DNA of 64,000 nucleotides. It comes from Parietichytrium sp. I65-24A (Eukaryota; Sar; Bigyra; Thraustochytrida; Thraustochytriidae). Both the position numbers and the translations under genes were made by a program. The stretch covers positions 806,001 to 870,000 of the forward strand of contig BLSF01000005.1 of NCBI GenBank assembly GCA_012862575.1, written 5' to 3'. Positions 1-11,564 of this stretch are shown in pieces. Numbering within the stretch: the stretch's first letter is position 1; the number at the start of each line of letters is the position of its first letter. The notes under the pieces were generated by a model that saw nothing but the letters and a program-made list of their open reading frames with translations, was not told where the DNA came from and ran no database searches.

Positions 1-1109
1 GCAGTCGCTAGCAAAGTGCGGGGTGAAAGTCTCGATGCGGCTCCATGCCCGGGAGCTTGTCTGAGAATGTCTTGGACATTTTGCCGGAGCTCGGCGATCC
101 CTTCTGCTGTAAGATGCCCGACCCTTCCCAAGGAGAAGCGCTTGGTTAAGTATGTCTGCAAGAGTTCGGGACCGTGCGCTCGTTTCTTGGCTGTGGGAAC
201 CTTGTTAACCCCTAAGGAGAACTCTGGGTTCGGGATGGCCACCTTAAGACGCGGCTGTCCGTAGCAAAGCTCTTGGGCTTGCTTTTCACTGACATGGCCC
301 TCAAGTAGCGCAAAGCTCGCAAGCCGGCCTCCAAATCCCACTCCAACAGAGTTCTTCACTGCATGGTCGTCCACTGCAGGGTATGCAAGCTGCTGGTCAA
401 GCTCTTTCCTGGAGTCTAGGAAAACACAAAGTGCGGGGCTCGCGAGGTACGGGAACGAGTGCGAGATCAAGAGGTGTTTCCACTCTCTGTATCGAAATCG
501 TAGGATGCACTTTACTTGGTGCCATGTCTTGGACCCAGCCGGCTTGCTGCGAACAGTGAGTTCAAAGTTGGATGCCTCACTTGTATCCTCTGTGGTAGGA
601 TTCAAGTCCTGTAAAAACGCCTCTGTGCCATCTCCGTTTTTTGTCAAAAAGCTGTACAAAACTCTGGTATGACCTTTCATCGGGCCCCTGGGGGGTTCTA
701 GAAAGGCAAGGCCAGTGAACGTGTAGCCTCTCAAAAGACCCAGCTGAAGAGGAGGGATCGACACGGCATCTTGTAGCTGGAAGCCAAATTCTATGTACGC
801 GTCCGGAAATATATAGGTTAATTCTCCACACGAAAACTGAGATCGGGAAGAGTCCGCGACGAACACCCCCAAGCAGTCCAACAAGACGCATCTCAGGGAA
901 GCGTTATCCGTGACCCTGAGCCAGTCCAATAGTTGCTTGAGGCCTTCCGTGGACGCCACACATGTTTGAAGTCTATTTTCGAGACGCTTCAAGAAACCGC
1001 GCAATGAGCTCCGGTTATCTCGTGGTTGATTCTCCACGATTGAGGCCCACTCTGCTTTGAGTTGCTTTATCGTAGTGGCGAGCACACGATTGCCTTCGTC
1101 CTTCTCCAT
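1..1109 (-). CDS. BEACH-family protein, N-terminal part with ConA-like domain (partial)
   Basis: An uninterrupted minus-strand frame runs from an ATG at 1109 to the window edge, about 369 codons, so only the 5' part of the gene is present. The first 90 residues are helical. Around residues 195-290 the pattern 'KTWHQVKCILRF', 'HLLISHSFPYLASPALCVFL', 'VGFGGRLASFALLEG' and 'ISEKQ'-like text ending in 'YGQP' resembles the concanavalin-A-like domain that precedes the BEACH module in neurobeachin/LYST proteins, which act in vesicle trafficking. The BEACH and WD40 parts would lie outside the window. A TATATA at 1160-1165 sits about 50 bases upstream of the ATG. The reading frame is seen directly; the family is inferred from the ConA-like pattern only. 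It could be another large scaffold with a LamG/ConA fold. Confidence 0.6.
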   Translation of the reverse strand, partial: MEKDEGNRVLATTIKQLKAEWASIVENQPRDNRSSLRGFLKRLENRLQTCVASTEGLKQLLDWLRVTDNASLRCVLLDCLGVFVADSSRSQFSCGELTYIFPDAYIEFGFQLQDAVSIPPLQLGLLRGYTFTGLAFLEPPRGPMKGHTRVLYSFLTKNGDGTEAFLQDLNPTTEDTSEASNFELTVRSKPAGSKTWHQVKCILRFRYREWKHLLISHSFPYLASPALCVFLDSRKELDQQLAYPAVDDHAVKNSVGVGFGGRLASFALLEGHVSEKQAQELCYGQPRLKVAIPNPEFSLGVNKVPTAKKRAHGPELLQTYLTKRFSLGRVGHLTAEGIAELRQNVQDILRQAPGHGAASRLSPRTLLAT

Positions 1110-1538
1110 TACGGCTACTCGTGGTTGTTTTCTTTCTCGCGAACGCGCGCGCAAGTGTGTATATAACCAAAATCGGTCACACGAGCTATCAAAACACGAA
1201 TTCGCCAACTTGAGCGTCAACGTTGGGCCCTCCCCTTGCTCGCTCCCTTTGACGTATTCTCTCGCGTCTCTCGCGCTCTTGGAGGCTTGCGAGCGCCGCG
1301 TCTGTTAGCTATTCGCTCTTCGTGGGAGTTGGTTGGGGATCGTTCGATTCGTGCGAGGCGAGATGGCCGGCACTGAGAGCAGCGAGTATCTGCGAGCCCT
1401 GAGAGTACTCTCAGTCTTAGGTTACAACATGTTACAACAGTGGAATCTGCCCAATCTGTCTGTTCTGTCTGTTCCGTCCTGGTTTCGGCAGTCTACTCAG
1501 TCTCCTCTCATTCGTCTCTCCATCTCATTTCATCCTCA
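1110..1538. other. Intergenic, leader/promoter region of the BEACH-like gene
   Basis: No gene is seen. Apart from the TATATA element the stretch is pyrimidine-rich on the plus strand (repeated CTCGCTC, CTCTCGCG). Short reading frames occur in several phases but none has a coding look. Confidence 0.5.
1158..1168 (-). promoter_or_regulatory. Possible TATA box of the BEACH-like gene
   Basis: TATATA at 1160-1165 (read as GGTTATATACACAC on the minus strand) lies about 50 bases before the ATG at 1109. The position suits a short leader. No other evidence for a start site is visible. Confidence 0.3.
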
Positions 1539-2413
1539 GTTTTTTTCTCTTGCCCGGCCGCCGCATTGCAAAACTTTTCGCAAAGTCACGTTCATGTTCA
1601 TGTTCATCTTCGTATTCATGTTTGCGAACTGACATTGCATTGCCTGCCTGTCACAGTGATCGAAAGATCTAACTCTATCTATTTTAGGGCTCAGAGTAGC
1701 TGAGGGAATAGCTGAGAACTTGCAGAACGAAGTCAACATGGGACCGGTACTACTGGTACTGGTACCGGAACAACCGGTACATACCGGTACCCGGTTCTAG
1801 CACCAGAGTGAGCGGTACGTTTCACTGTAAATTTATTTGGTAGCATACCCTACCGTGTTCTGCTTAGTTACTGGTCCATACGATCTACTAACGCTCTATT
1901 CGATCCGCTTCCTATCGGAGGTTCCACCTATTTCCACCTGACCGGAACTTGAAGGTGGGATCCTGGTTCCAAAAGTAGAGGAACTGCGTTTACCGTACCC
2001 ATCACAATTTGAAACGCTCCCGGAGTAGATGGAGAAACAGAAGCGTGGAGTCGGAGAGCGTGTGTCTTCCGACCACGCTGAGAAATGCGGAGTCAGAGGA
2101 CTCGATCAACTGGAAAATAACGCAATTCACGACCGAGATTTGAAATTTACAGTGTTAAATAGTATTGTAAAAACTTTCTACATGTTTGTACCCCGGTACC
2201 GGTACTGGGTGAGTACCCGGTACTGACTGTGAGCGGCGGCTTATGGCGGCTTCTTCAGTCTTGACGGTCGAGCTCCCCAACCACCCACCTTCCGATAGAA
2301 TTTGTTTACGCTGCACTTCGTGGCTTCAAGTTCACTGGGTCTGGTTTCCTGAATTCTGGATTCATTCACATCGGTGTTCGTGTTGTCCAATTTCAGTTCA
2401 AAACAACCGTTAA
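1539..2413. repeat. Copy A of a ~0.9-kb near-identical direct duplication
   Basis: The segment from 'GTTTTTTTCTCTTGCCCGGC' at 1539 to 'AAAACAACCGTTAA' near 2413 recurs at 2449-3377. The copies are nearly identical over most of their length but differ by indels, mainly in the GGTACC-type simple repeat and in the number of TTCATG units. A single N (2447) separates the copies, so this may be two overlapping contig ends or two haplotypes placed in tandem rather than a real duplication. No coding gene is recognised in it. Confidence 0.85.
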
Positions 2414-2446
2414 TTTAAAGAGGGGGATACCTTATCCCGCGCAAAA

Positions 2447-2447
2447 N
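2447..2447. other. Undetermined base (N) joining two copies of the same segment
   Basis: One N lies exactly between copy A and copy B of the 0.9-kb duplication. A scaffolding join of contigs whose ends overlap would give this picture. Confidence 0.9.
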
Positions 2448-2448
2448 T

Positions 2449-3377
2449 GTTTTTTTCTCTTGCCCGGCCGCCGCATTGCAAAACTTTTCGCAAAGTCACG
2501 TTCATGTTCATGTTCATGTTCATCTTCGTATTCATGTTTGCGAACTGACATTGCATTGCCTGCCTGTCACAGTGATCGAAAGATCTAACTCTATCTATTT
2601 TAGGGCTCAGAGTAGCTGAGGGAATAGCTGAGAACTTGCAGAACGAAGTCAACGTAACATGGGACCGGTACTACTGGTACATACCGGTACTACCGGTTCT
2701 AGAGTACATGTACTATCCAGAATAGCACCAGTGCTACCAGTTCCACCATGATCACTTGCGGAGAGTAGGAGTAAGAGTTAATGATCAGGTACCAGAGTGA
2801 GCGGTACGTTTCACTGTAAGTTTATTTGGTAGCATACCCTACCGTGTTCTGCTTAGTTACTGGTCCATACGATCTACTAACGCTCTATTCGATCCGCTTC
2901 CTATCGGAGGTTCCACCTATTTCCACCTGACTGGAACTTGAAGGTGGGATCCTGGTTCCAAAAGTAGAGGAACTGCGTTTACCGTACCCATCTTCCGGAG
3001 TAGATGGAGAAACAGAAGCGTGGAGTCGGAGAGCGTGTGTCTTCCGACCACGCTGAGAAATGCGGAGTCAGAGGACTCGATCAACTGGAAAATAACGCAA
3101 TTCACGACCGAGATTTGAAATTTACAGTGTTAAATAGTGTTGTAAAAACTTTCTACATGTTTGTACCCCGGTACCGGTACTGGGTGAGTACCGGTACTGA
3201 CTGTGAGCGGCAGCTTCTTCAGTCTTGACGGCCGAGCTCCCCAACCACCCACCTTCCGATAGAATTTGTTTACGCTGCACTTCGTGGCTTCAAGTTCACT
3301 GGGTCTGGTTTCCTGAATTCTGGATTCATTCACATCGGTGTTCGTGTTGTCCAATTTCAGTTCAAAACAACCGTTAA
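2449..3377. repeat. Copy B of the ~0.9-kb duplication
   Basis: It matches 1539-2413. Copy B carries an insertion of about 80 bases near 2702-2790 beginning 'AGTACATGTACTATCC', which copy A lacks, and one more TTCATG unit. Copy A has a few extra GGTACC-type units. These are differences expected between alleles or diverged duplicates. Confidence 0.85.
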
Positions 3378-6300
3378 GTTATCTTCACATTGGTGTGTGT
3401 TGTCCAGTTTCACTTCAAGGATTGTAATTTTATGGATCACAAGCCAAAGTGCGCCCGTCTTCGATGGTCTTTTTCGTGCTCGAGAGTTGCGCCTCCTTAC
3501 TTGGTGCAAAGACTCTTGAGTACTGAGTACGCTTGCCGAATGGCCGAACGGGAGGGTCGTACCTTACGGCAGCTCTATTCCTCTCCGAAAATTGCGACGT
3601 GCAAGGCAGTGGAATTGGACATGCCATTCCGCTTGTTGTCTGTAAGAAGTGAAAATAATCCAATTCTCCACAGAAATGGACAGCTTGGAACACCGACGCT
3701 GGACATTGGGAGCTAGGAAGAGTCGCAGAGAATGAGGATTCACGGCGCCGGAACTGGGGAGGCCACGAGCCCACATCAGTGGAAACCAGCGCAAAGATAG
3801 GAATCTTAGGGGAGCTGAGCTGGCTTGCTTCTCTCTGGTCCGAAAGCTGCACGATGGGGCACGATATTCATTGATTCCCTGGAGAGCCCTATCGTTTCGT
3901 CTTGGAGGCACTAATAGTACTCCTGCACGATATTGCTTCCTTTTACTGATTCCTTGTAAAGCTATTTTGAGCAAGAAATTCACCGGATGTTGCCAAGGAA
4001 GCTCAGCTGAAGAAAGAATCCATAGGACCTCTCGGTACCCGCCAAAAAAACCACCGTGCATATCAGACTCAGTACCGGTACTCGGCTTGCAAGAAGAAGC
4101 AAGACTGCAGCCACGGCATGCCATGGCACTTCTACTATGTACACTAACTAGGTCCTTCAATGTGTAGAGGAATATTCTCCGATGAGGAAGTTCCGACTTC
4201 AAAGACAACCGATTGGCAGGTTGGATGATGCTCCTGTAGAAGTGGTCTCCGCAAAACACTGCCAACCACGCTTGGAGATGTAATCATCGTCAGATCTTAA
4301 GAGCGCTACGTACCTCCTGCCTCACTTGTGCACAGTGATACGCTATCTCATAGTAGGGAGTACTATGTACGAGTCCCTGTGCTGAACCGTAGCCGAACTA
4401 GCCGAAGCCAACAACCGCATTTTCTCGATGCGATGGTGATGCAAAACAGGGGTACCCGATTGGTACCCGTATTAAGCATGGTCACATAGCTTTGTTTAGT
4501 CCATATCTAGCTAGTCTCTATAGCTGCTAGAATAAGAATTTTGCGGCTTGAAAAGAAGTTTGCAGGGGTTGCACAAATTTGAGAGGCAGGTAACGCTCGT
4601 AGGAGTTCTCATATCCTGAATAAGGGGTCGAAGGGAGAAGAGAGTTACTTACAAGTGCTGTGCTGTATTGACGAAGAGAGCGAGTTGGTTTGCAAGAATC
4701 AGTCGTCATCAATTAATTTCTCACATCCTCTCAGGCAGCTCCTGGACATAAGCTTCAAGCACGCACAAGTAAATTTACAGTCGATCTTCAGGCGGACTAG
4801 GCGGACGGTAGAGCACCAGCTCAACTTTGAGAGGCAGCGTTTTTCGAAGTGAAAAGAACACTCACGCACTCTCATCATTGGGAGTGCTTGAGGGGCGGAG
4901 AATCAGTTGTGTCGCGACTCGCATTCCTCGGCTTAGTTCAGCACTACTTCTTTATAACCTTATAATGCAATCGGCTGTGTGGAGGACTACGAGGAGTCCG
5001 AGTGACACTATGGTTAACATTGTGTTACGTTCCGTTTGACTTGGACAACAGTCGCACACTTGCTCGCGTTTCATTTCTTTTACTTTTATACCCCCTAACT
5101 GGTCGCTAACGTTCTAACTGCTTGAGTCTGGGTTCTACCTTCCCGTGTGTGAGAGAGGAAAGTGTCCCAGTACAACATAGTACTAGTACAACCTCCTGTT
5201 CTCAAGTAGTGCAAGGATGAGGTCGTTGTTACTTGGGCGCGAGGACTAACACAAATAGTAAGTTCAGGATACATTTTCCGCCTTTGACAAAATTGAACAA
5301 AATCGACATCGGGTGGATTTGTCAGAGCTACATCACTGAGCATCTCAAGCTGTTCCGCTCCTGAGTACGAATACTGCATCTTCTTTTACTGTTCTAACTT
5401 CAACTGTCGTTAATCAAGGAGTTCATACGCGCAAATTCACAAAAAGAAGTATAGCCTCGACTGCCTCGACATTGGTGGAAGAGAAACAAATGACTAGGGC
5501 AACGAAATGAAAAGACTCAACACATTCAATTCACAATATAGCCTAGGTGCTCATTACATCTCACTCACTGAAAGGACACGTGCACAACTGCATATCTCAC
5601 CGTGCACACCTCTGCTTCTAGTAAATTTTCAAACCCACTCATACTCACAGGTCATAGTCGTCGCTATGCACGCTCGTTACACCCATACGCTTTTGTGCGG
5701 GAAAGTTAACGCATGTGTCTAGAACATTCACTTTTTCGTGAATCAAGATACTATCAGTTCAGGACGGTATTGCGAAGGAAGATTGACAAAAAGTTGTTGT
5801 GAGAGTTATGAGGACACTTTCGCGACTCTTGAGCCCTTTTTTAGTTTGAAAGCCTCCTGGGGTTAGGGGTACACTAAACGAGAGGGTAAAAGCCACAGCC
5901 AATGGGATGGCAAGTAGGGTCAATCCTCTTAAAACGGATTGCAGATCCAAATTTGGGTCCACTCTTCTTCAGACGATCAGCCTTGGCTCACAGAGGAGAG
6001 CGCGTTTTCAACTTGTGAAACACCACCAAAACCGTGTAATTCTTTCCGTTCTCTCTCCACACATGTTTACAATTTTTCTTTTTCTCTCCTATAGAGCCCG
6101 GCTTGGTTACTGGGCACCGAGAAGCTCACGGGCTGCATGCCTTGCATGCCATTCATTCTCAGACTCGGGCATGTATGGACAACCGTAAACAACGAGAATA
6201 GAAGTGATGGAGGACCCCATGTCACGCTTTGAGAATTGCAAAAATCGAGGGCTCTGACAGCTGTGTCATGCTCTGTCTGCATTTTGCTCAAGAGATCAAG

Positions 6301-8000
6301 AGAGCTCTGACTTTCACTTTCTCTCTCTCTCTCTCTCCGCCATCTCTGCAATTGTGGATGTGGCCACATGTGGCCACTGTGGGTTGTAGAGAAACTCCTG
6401 AAGATATGTAACAAACCTTCGTTTAGACTAATTAGACTTGGTTTGTTCGAGCCCTAGATTCGTCGTTTACGGTCTGAGTTAGGGACTCCGCTTCATTTCT
6501 CACCAACGCTATCACTATTGTACGGTACTGGGTAACGTATGGGTACCAGTACTACTAGTGCCACGACTTTTGTCTATCACAACCTCATGTTTCAGATGCG
6601 GAGCGATGAGTAATGAACAGTTGGTTGAATCGATACGGTACTCTGTTAGTGCATATTGTATTTTGCCCCTCTGTGGATGGAGCAACAACCTTATCATAAG
6701 CGCCAGTAAGCAGAAAGAAAGGGGCGCAGGAGAGGAGAGAGTGTTTCTGAACTCCTCCTCACAACACCCCTTCCTTTCCCTGGCTCCCTAATTTAGTAAA
6801 GCACCATACTTGAACCTGCGGCCGCCTCCACGAGTAGGTGAAAAGCTAATGCAGCATGCGAACCGGAACTTCCAGGTTCCACCGCCCGTGAGAGGGAATC
6901 TTTGATTTTGCTTCTCCTCCAGCGATGTTGTGAGTGTTGGCGACCCTCACGGAAAATTAAAAATATTGCAAGCAGCACGAAATTTTCCCTCGTGAATCGT
7001 CAATCGTCTGTTGAATTTGTTTTTGTTTCTGTCTTCTTGGTCGCTCTTGTTTTCTTGCTGTGTGTGTGTTTGCTGCACTTTCTGCGTTCCGGCGTCTCCA
7101 GAGTCCTCCAATTAGGCGTATCTACTAGCAAGTGCGAGCATTTCCCAGGCCTACATTGGCGCTCTCGTAAACGAACATCAACATCAGCATCAGCATCACA
7201 ACAACAGAGGAAAAGAGACGAAAAGCAAGGACCTTTGTTTGTGGATTTCTCCGTCCTCCGTGCCATCCTTGCCCCTCTGTCGCTGTACAGAGTAAAAGGA
7301 ATGGATTAAAAAAAAGTAGATTGTGTGAAGAGATGGGGCGAGGGATTCACATGTGAGCGGCGAGACATGGGCACCCACCACCACTCAGCGCGCGACTGGT
7401 TGATACTCCCGAGTCCAAGTTTGCCTGAAACCTTCCAGGCCCACCGCTAGGTCCTCCCAAATTGCCGCGCGGCAAGTTTTTCTTTTTATTCCTCTGTTCC
7501 ACTGTCCGCCCAATTCACCCATTTTCACCCGCATCCATGCACATATCGTGCGCGGAGTGCCCATGGCGAGGTGTAGAAACGGTTATCCACCTCGAAACGA
7601 ACTTGGGCGACTAACTGTAAATATATGAAGTCAGCGAAACACCCAGCAGGCAATTCGGTTCTCGTTTTCCGCCACAAGAAGGGTGGCACTCAATCAATCA
7701 AACAAACAAACAACAAACAAACAAACGAACAAACAAACAAACAAACCAGAATCCACGAGCGGCGAGGTCCACTGTCCACACCATCCCATTTCATCCGTAA
7801 TTTGGACTGTCAATTATTTCGCCTCCAACTTTTTTTCGGTGGTTTGGCAGAGCCCGAGTCGCGTACGGCCGTAACGACCGCATGCATTCTTCGTCGGTAT
7901 CTATAAGTATGTCTAAAGCGCGTAGAAACGGAAGACTCGCACCACACCAACAACACCCGGCAGCCCTTTTGCGAAGTCATCCCCTTACTACTCGCACCTC
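3378..8000. other. 4.6 kb without a recognisable gene
   Basis: Only short, mutually overlapping frames occur, including a 233-codon minus frame at 3564-4265 without a recognisable domain. Visible sequence features are GTACCGGTAC at 4072-4081, TAG/CTAG-rich text around 4480-4530, a CT run near 6318-6340, GGTACC-type text at 6520-6556, and an (AAAC)n tract at about 7699-7746. No terminal repeats or transposase-like frame is seen. Confidence 0.6.
7699..7746. repeat. (AAAC)n microsatellite
   Basis: Imperfect tandem AAAC units, with a few AAC and AACG variants, over about 48 bases. Confidence 0.9.
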
Positions 8001-9628
8001 CTCTTAGACCCAGCGTACCAGTACCAGCGCGACCACCACCCCCACCACCAGCGCAGAGCGTGCAGAGCGGAAGGCCACCACTGGGCTCGGGTGCGCCGCG
8101 CCGCGAAAGCGACGCCCATCGCCACCAGCAAAGCGGGTATCCATCCATCGCTCCATCGCTCCATCCTCGCCGGTCGACTCGCGCGCCCATCCTCGCGCAA
8201 CACGCCCACGGCCCCGCGTGTCTCGCGGCCTGTCTGCCGACAAGAGCGAGCCTCCACGCCAGGTCCGGACGCGCCGCCACGCCGCCACGCCAGCGAGAGC
8301 CGCGCATCAGCGGCCGGTCGCCAAGGCCCGTGCGATCACCGCGGCGACTGCGCATCGCGCCATCCGCCGCCTCGCACGTTGGGCCGCGCTCATCCGGATC
8401 ACTCGCGAGAGCGGACGATCTGGCCACAGCTTCCCGGCGCCGCAGAAGGCTTCCCCGCGCACTCACTCTCGCCGCCCAGCCCTCCTCGCTCCCGCTCCCG
8501 CGCGCACCCCTTACCCGCGCGCTAGCCCCCGCCTACGCGCCCCCCGCCCCCCTCTCTGGCCTCCTCCCCGCGATCCCCGTCCCGCATCCCCGCGGTGCAC
8601 ACCATCCGGGCTTCCCGGCGCGAGAGGAAGCCCGCCGGCGGCGAATCGGCGCGCGCGCAGCCGCGATCCGCTAGGGTTCCCGCTACCAGGGCGTACGCTC
8701 ACCCCGTCCCGGTCGGAGTCCCTCTCGCCACACGTGCGGGGCAGCCGCAGCCGCTGCGGGACCCACCCCATCAAGTGGCCACCCATCAGTGCGTCAGTCC
8801 ATCAGTCCGAAACTCCACGGTGTGCGAAGCCAGCCAGCCGGTCGCAACGGACAGTGGGCAGCCGACAGCGCGCGCGGGGCGGAGTGGCGGCGCCGGAGAG
8901 GAGTGAGGTCGCCTCAGTCTGGTCTCTGGTCTCTGTTGTGTGGTCTGTGGTCACAACCTGTGATCTCCGCTGGTGCTGGCTTCCCGGGACCGGTGGCATA
9001 CGCGTGGGGAATCGGGATCGCGGGCGACGGCGCTGACCTAACCGCAAGCATTGGGCCAGCGGGCCGCGGAGAGAGAGCGCGTCGCGCGGACGCCACTCCC
9101 CGAGCGCGGGGCCGGCGCTAGACTCGGCTGCGATCGATCTGCGCATCGGTGCGCCTCGCAGAAATTGCGACCCATCGTCGCATCAATCTGCGATCTGGGA
9201 TCTGCGATCTGTAATTTGGAACCGGGAGACTGGCCAGTGCCGCGAGAATCCGCGACGCTTTGGTACGGACGCGCGCGACGGAGACGGCCGTCCTGCGCGG
9301 ACACTGGGGCGTGTCCTCACAGTGCACTCACTCACAGTGCACAGTGCGGCTGTCACCCACTCGCCCCCCTCACTCGTTGGGAGCAAAGTCTTGCAGTCGC
9401 TTCGGAGGGGAAAAGCTAAGCTGCTTCCCGTGGTTAGCGGCCACTAGTTAATTTCATAACGAGCGGTTCCACTCTGCTCACTAAGACCTGCCAGAGCGGT
9501 GCAAAACTCCGATTTTGAGAAGGGGATTTGTCTAGAGAATACGTTAGAGGTATAGTAACCCGGACGGTGTGCTATAGGTTAGTATAGGAAAGAGGTGCTG
9601 GTGACGTAGAGAGCTGTTCAGAGGGACA
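8001..9628. other. GC-rich block and probable long leader/promoter of the AP2 gene
   Basis: About 8000-9330 is markedly richer in G+C and CpG than its surroundings. Open frames therefore appear by chance on both strands and in several phases at once (for example 8218-9036 plus and 7810-8466 minus); their Arg/Pro/Ala-rich translations have no domain. Simple text such as repeated TGGTCTCTGG (about 8918-8950) and GATCTG units (about 9189-9214) is present. From 9420 the composition returns to normal up to the AP2 start codon. A regulatory island or a long untranslated leader is the simplest reading. Confidence 0.5.
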
Positions 9629-11497
9629 ATGCGACGAGATTCCTTTGAAGTTGAAAGGCTTCCTGAGAGGGGATCTAAGGTTAGGGATAGCACCGCAACT
9701 ACGACCAGGACCTCTCATAGCAGAGTAGAAGAAGAAAGGCCCAGAGATGTAAACGCAGAGAGGTCTTCGCCAGATTGGAGATTAGGAAGCTCGGCAGAGT
9801 CTGCGTTCGGCACAGGTCTGGGTTTGGTCGGTGGAATAAGCCATCAACATCTCCAGCATCAACATCTCCAGCATCCTAATGTTCCCGAAACTAGCTCCGG
9901 CCATGCCGCCCTCACCGAGGCCCATCAGCGAACGCTTTTGGAAAAGCAGCTCCAACTCCAGCTGCAGCAGCAGCAAATAGGCGCTGCCATGGCCGCCTCA
10001 CACCTGCGTGCGCCACACATGCTCCCGCACTTAGCGCACCTACCGTCTAGTCCAATGAATCGTTTTTTAAATCCCCTCGCAACTCTTGAAGCGCAACAGC
10101 AGCACCACCAGCACCACCAGCAGATGCTCGCTGCAGCCGCCGCTTCTTCCGCGATCCCGTCCGCTTCCTTTCCTGGCCTCTACCATCATCAGTCGCCACA
10201 CCTGTTAAACGCCTTGACCACACAGCAAGCCTTTGCGAGCCATGCCGCGCTCCAACATCAGCAACTCTTGCAGCATCACCAGCACGCAGCAGCACTGATG
10301 CAGCAGCAGGCAATGGTACAGGCGATGCTGGGCCCTAAATTACAAGAACAGCAGCAAGCTGCTCACCTAAAGGCTATGTGCGACTACGGCGCTTTGCACT
10401 CCTTACACCCGGGTGGGGCTCTAGCGGCTCGCCCAGCTACCACAAGCTCCTCTGCTACAACATCATCTAGAGGGTCCACGCCTGTGACTGGCCAACACCT
10501 CCCCGTTACTGCATACACCCTTGCCTCGGAAAAGGCCAAAGACGACGACGTGCTCGCTGCAAGAGCGAGGTATGGCTTGGAACTCAAGCGCGGGAGAACC
10601 GAGAACAACACGCGCCTCCAAGAGCAGTACATAAACAACTTTCTGCAAACCAAGCAGTCCGCAGCCGGTTCATCCAGTGCCGATGGCGGGCGAGGCCTCG
10701 CCGGGAGAAGGGCGAGCGATCTCGACTCGCAGCACTCGTCCGTTCCACACGCATCGCCGGGGGCGGGAGAATCCTCGCAGATGAGCAAGGACCCTTCTCC
10801 GGTGCTGAATGTCTTCAACGACGGCAAAGTAGCTTTGGCGTCCAGGCGCGTGCGGCAGCGGACAGCCACGACTTCCGCGTGGGATGGCGTTGTTCGCGAA
10901 AGGCGAGAGAAGAAGCCCTGGACGGCGCGCCTGACCTACAACTCGGAGACGACCTTGATCGGTTACTACGAAACCGCGGAGGATGCTGCCAGAGCATATG
11001 ATAGGTACGTGCTGATTCTCCGCACCAAAGGCAAAGCCCTTGAAGTGCGGCTCAACTTTCCAAGACAGATTGACAAGACTATACAAATGATCCCGGACTT
11101 GACACTGCCGGAAAACCAACCAGAAACCGATGGCGCCACCGGATCCAGGGCATCCAGTCCAGCGCTTCAAGTCGAAAAGGGAGAGCTTGCACAAAAGACG
11201 AGTTCGACAGAGTCGGTTGAATCAAGCAACGACGGCGAAGGCAACCCCACCTGCAACTACCGCGGCGTGTGCTGGAACAAGTGCAATAAAGCCTGGAAAG
11301 CAAGCATCAAAATCAACGGCAAAAATACCCACATTGGCTACTACGACAACGTCCACGAAGCGGCCATTGCTTATGATATGAGGGCCTTGGAGGCAAGGGG
11401 GGAGCGGGCGATCTTGAATTTTAGGGACGGGTGCCCTCCTGAGCTCCGAAATACGGATCTCGTGCTGCCCAAGCCCCCTAGGCAGAGCTCAGGATAG
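9629..11497 (+). CDS. Transcription factor with two AP2/ERF DNA-binding domains
   Basis: This 622-aa single-exon protein starts at ATG 9629. The N-terminal 300 residues are rich in Gln and His (long QQ/HQ runs at about residues 70-240), as is common in activation domains. A first, divergent AP2 domain spans about residues 411-475 ('WTARLTYNSETTLIGYYETA', 'DAARAYDRY'). A second, canonical one spans about 541-597 ('YRGVCWNKCNKAWKASIKIN', 'HIGYYDNVHEAAIAYD', ending 'AILNF'). AP2 domains bind GCC-type or related DNA; tandem AP2 domains are typical of plant and algal regulators. Between them lies a Ser/acidic linker. The protein is expected to be nuclear. A long GC-rich region precedes it and a (CT)n tract follows the stop codon. 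Confidence 0.92.
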   Translation: MRRDSFEVERLPERGSKVRDSTATTTRTSHSRVEEERPRDVNAERSSPDWRLGSSAESAFGTGLGLVGGISHQHLQHQHLQHPNVPETSSGHAALTEAHQRTLLEKQLQLQLQQQQIGAAMAASHLRAPHMLPHLAHLPSSPMNRFLNPLATLEAQQQHHQHHQQMLAAAAASSAIPSASFPGLYHHQSPHLLNALTTQQAFASHAALQHQQLLQHHQHAAALMQQQAMVQAMLGPKLQEQQQAAHLKAMCDYGALHSLHPGGALAARPATTSSSATTSSRGSTPVTGQHLPVTAYTLASEKAKDDDVLAARARYGLELKRGRTENNTRLQEQYINNFLQTKQSAAGSSSADGGRGLAGRRASDLDSQHSSVPHASPGAGESSQMSKDPSPVLNVFNDGKVALASRRVRQRTATTSAWDGVVRERREKKPWTARLTYNSETTLIGYYETAEDAARAYDRYVLILRTKGKALEVRLNFPRQIDKTIQMIPDLTLPENQPETDGATGSRASSPALQVEKGELAQKTSSTESVESSNDGEGNPTCNYRGVCWNKCNKAWKASIKINGKNTHIGYYDNVHEAAIAYDMRALEARGERAILNFRDGCPPELRNTDLVLPKPPRQSSG

Positions 11498-11518
11498 CAG
11501 TTTGGTTGGGCTCTTCTT

Positions 11519-11564
<46 letters not shown>

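Noticed and set aside
3564-4265. 233-codon minus-strand frame
   Set aside because: No ATG-supported context, no domain or compositional sign of coding, and overlapping frames of similar quality on both strands.
7810-9146. Many 60-270-codon frames on both strands
   Set aside because: They arise because the DNA is GC-rich and stop-poor; translations are Arg/Pro/Ala-rich without domains and overlap in several phases.
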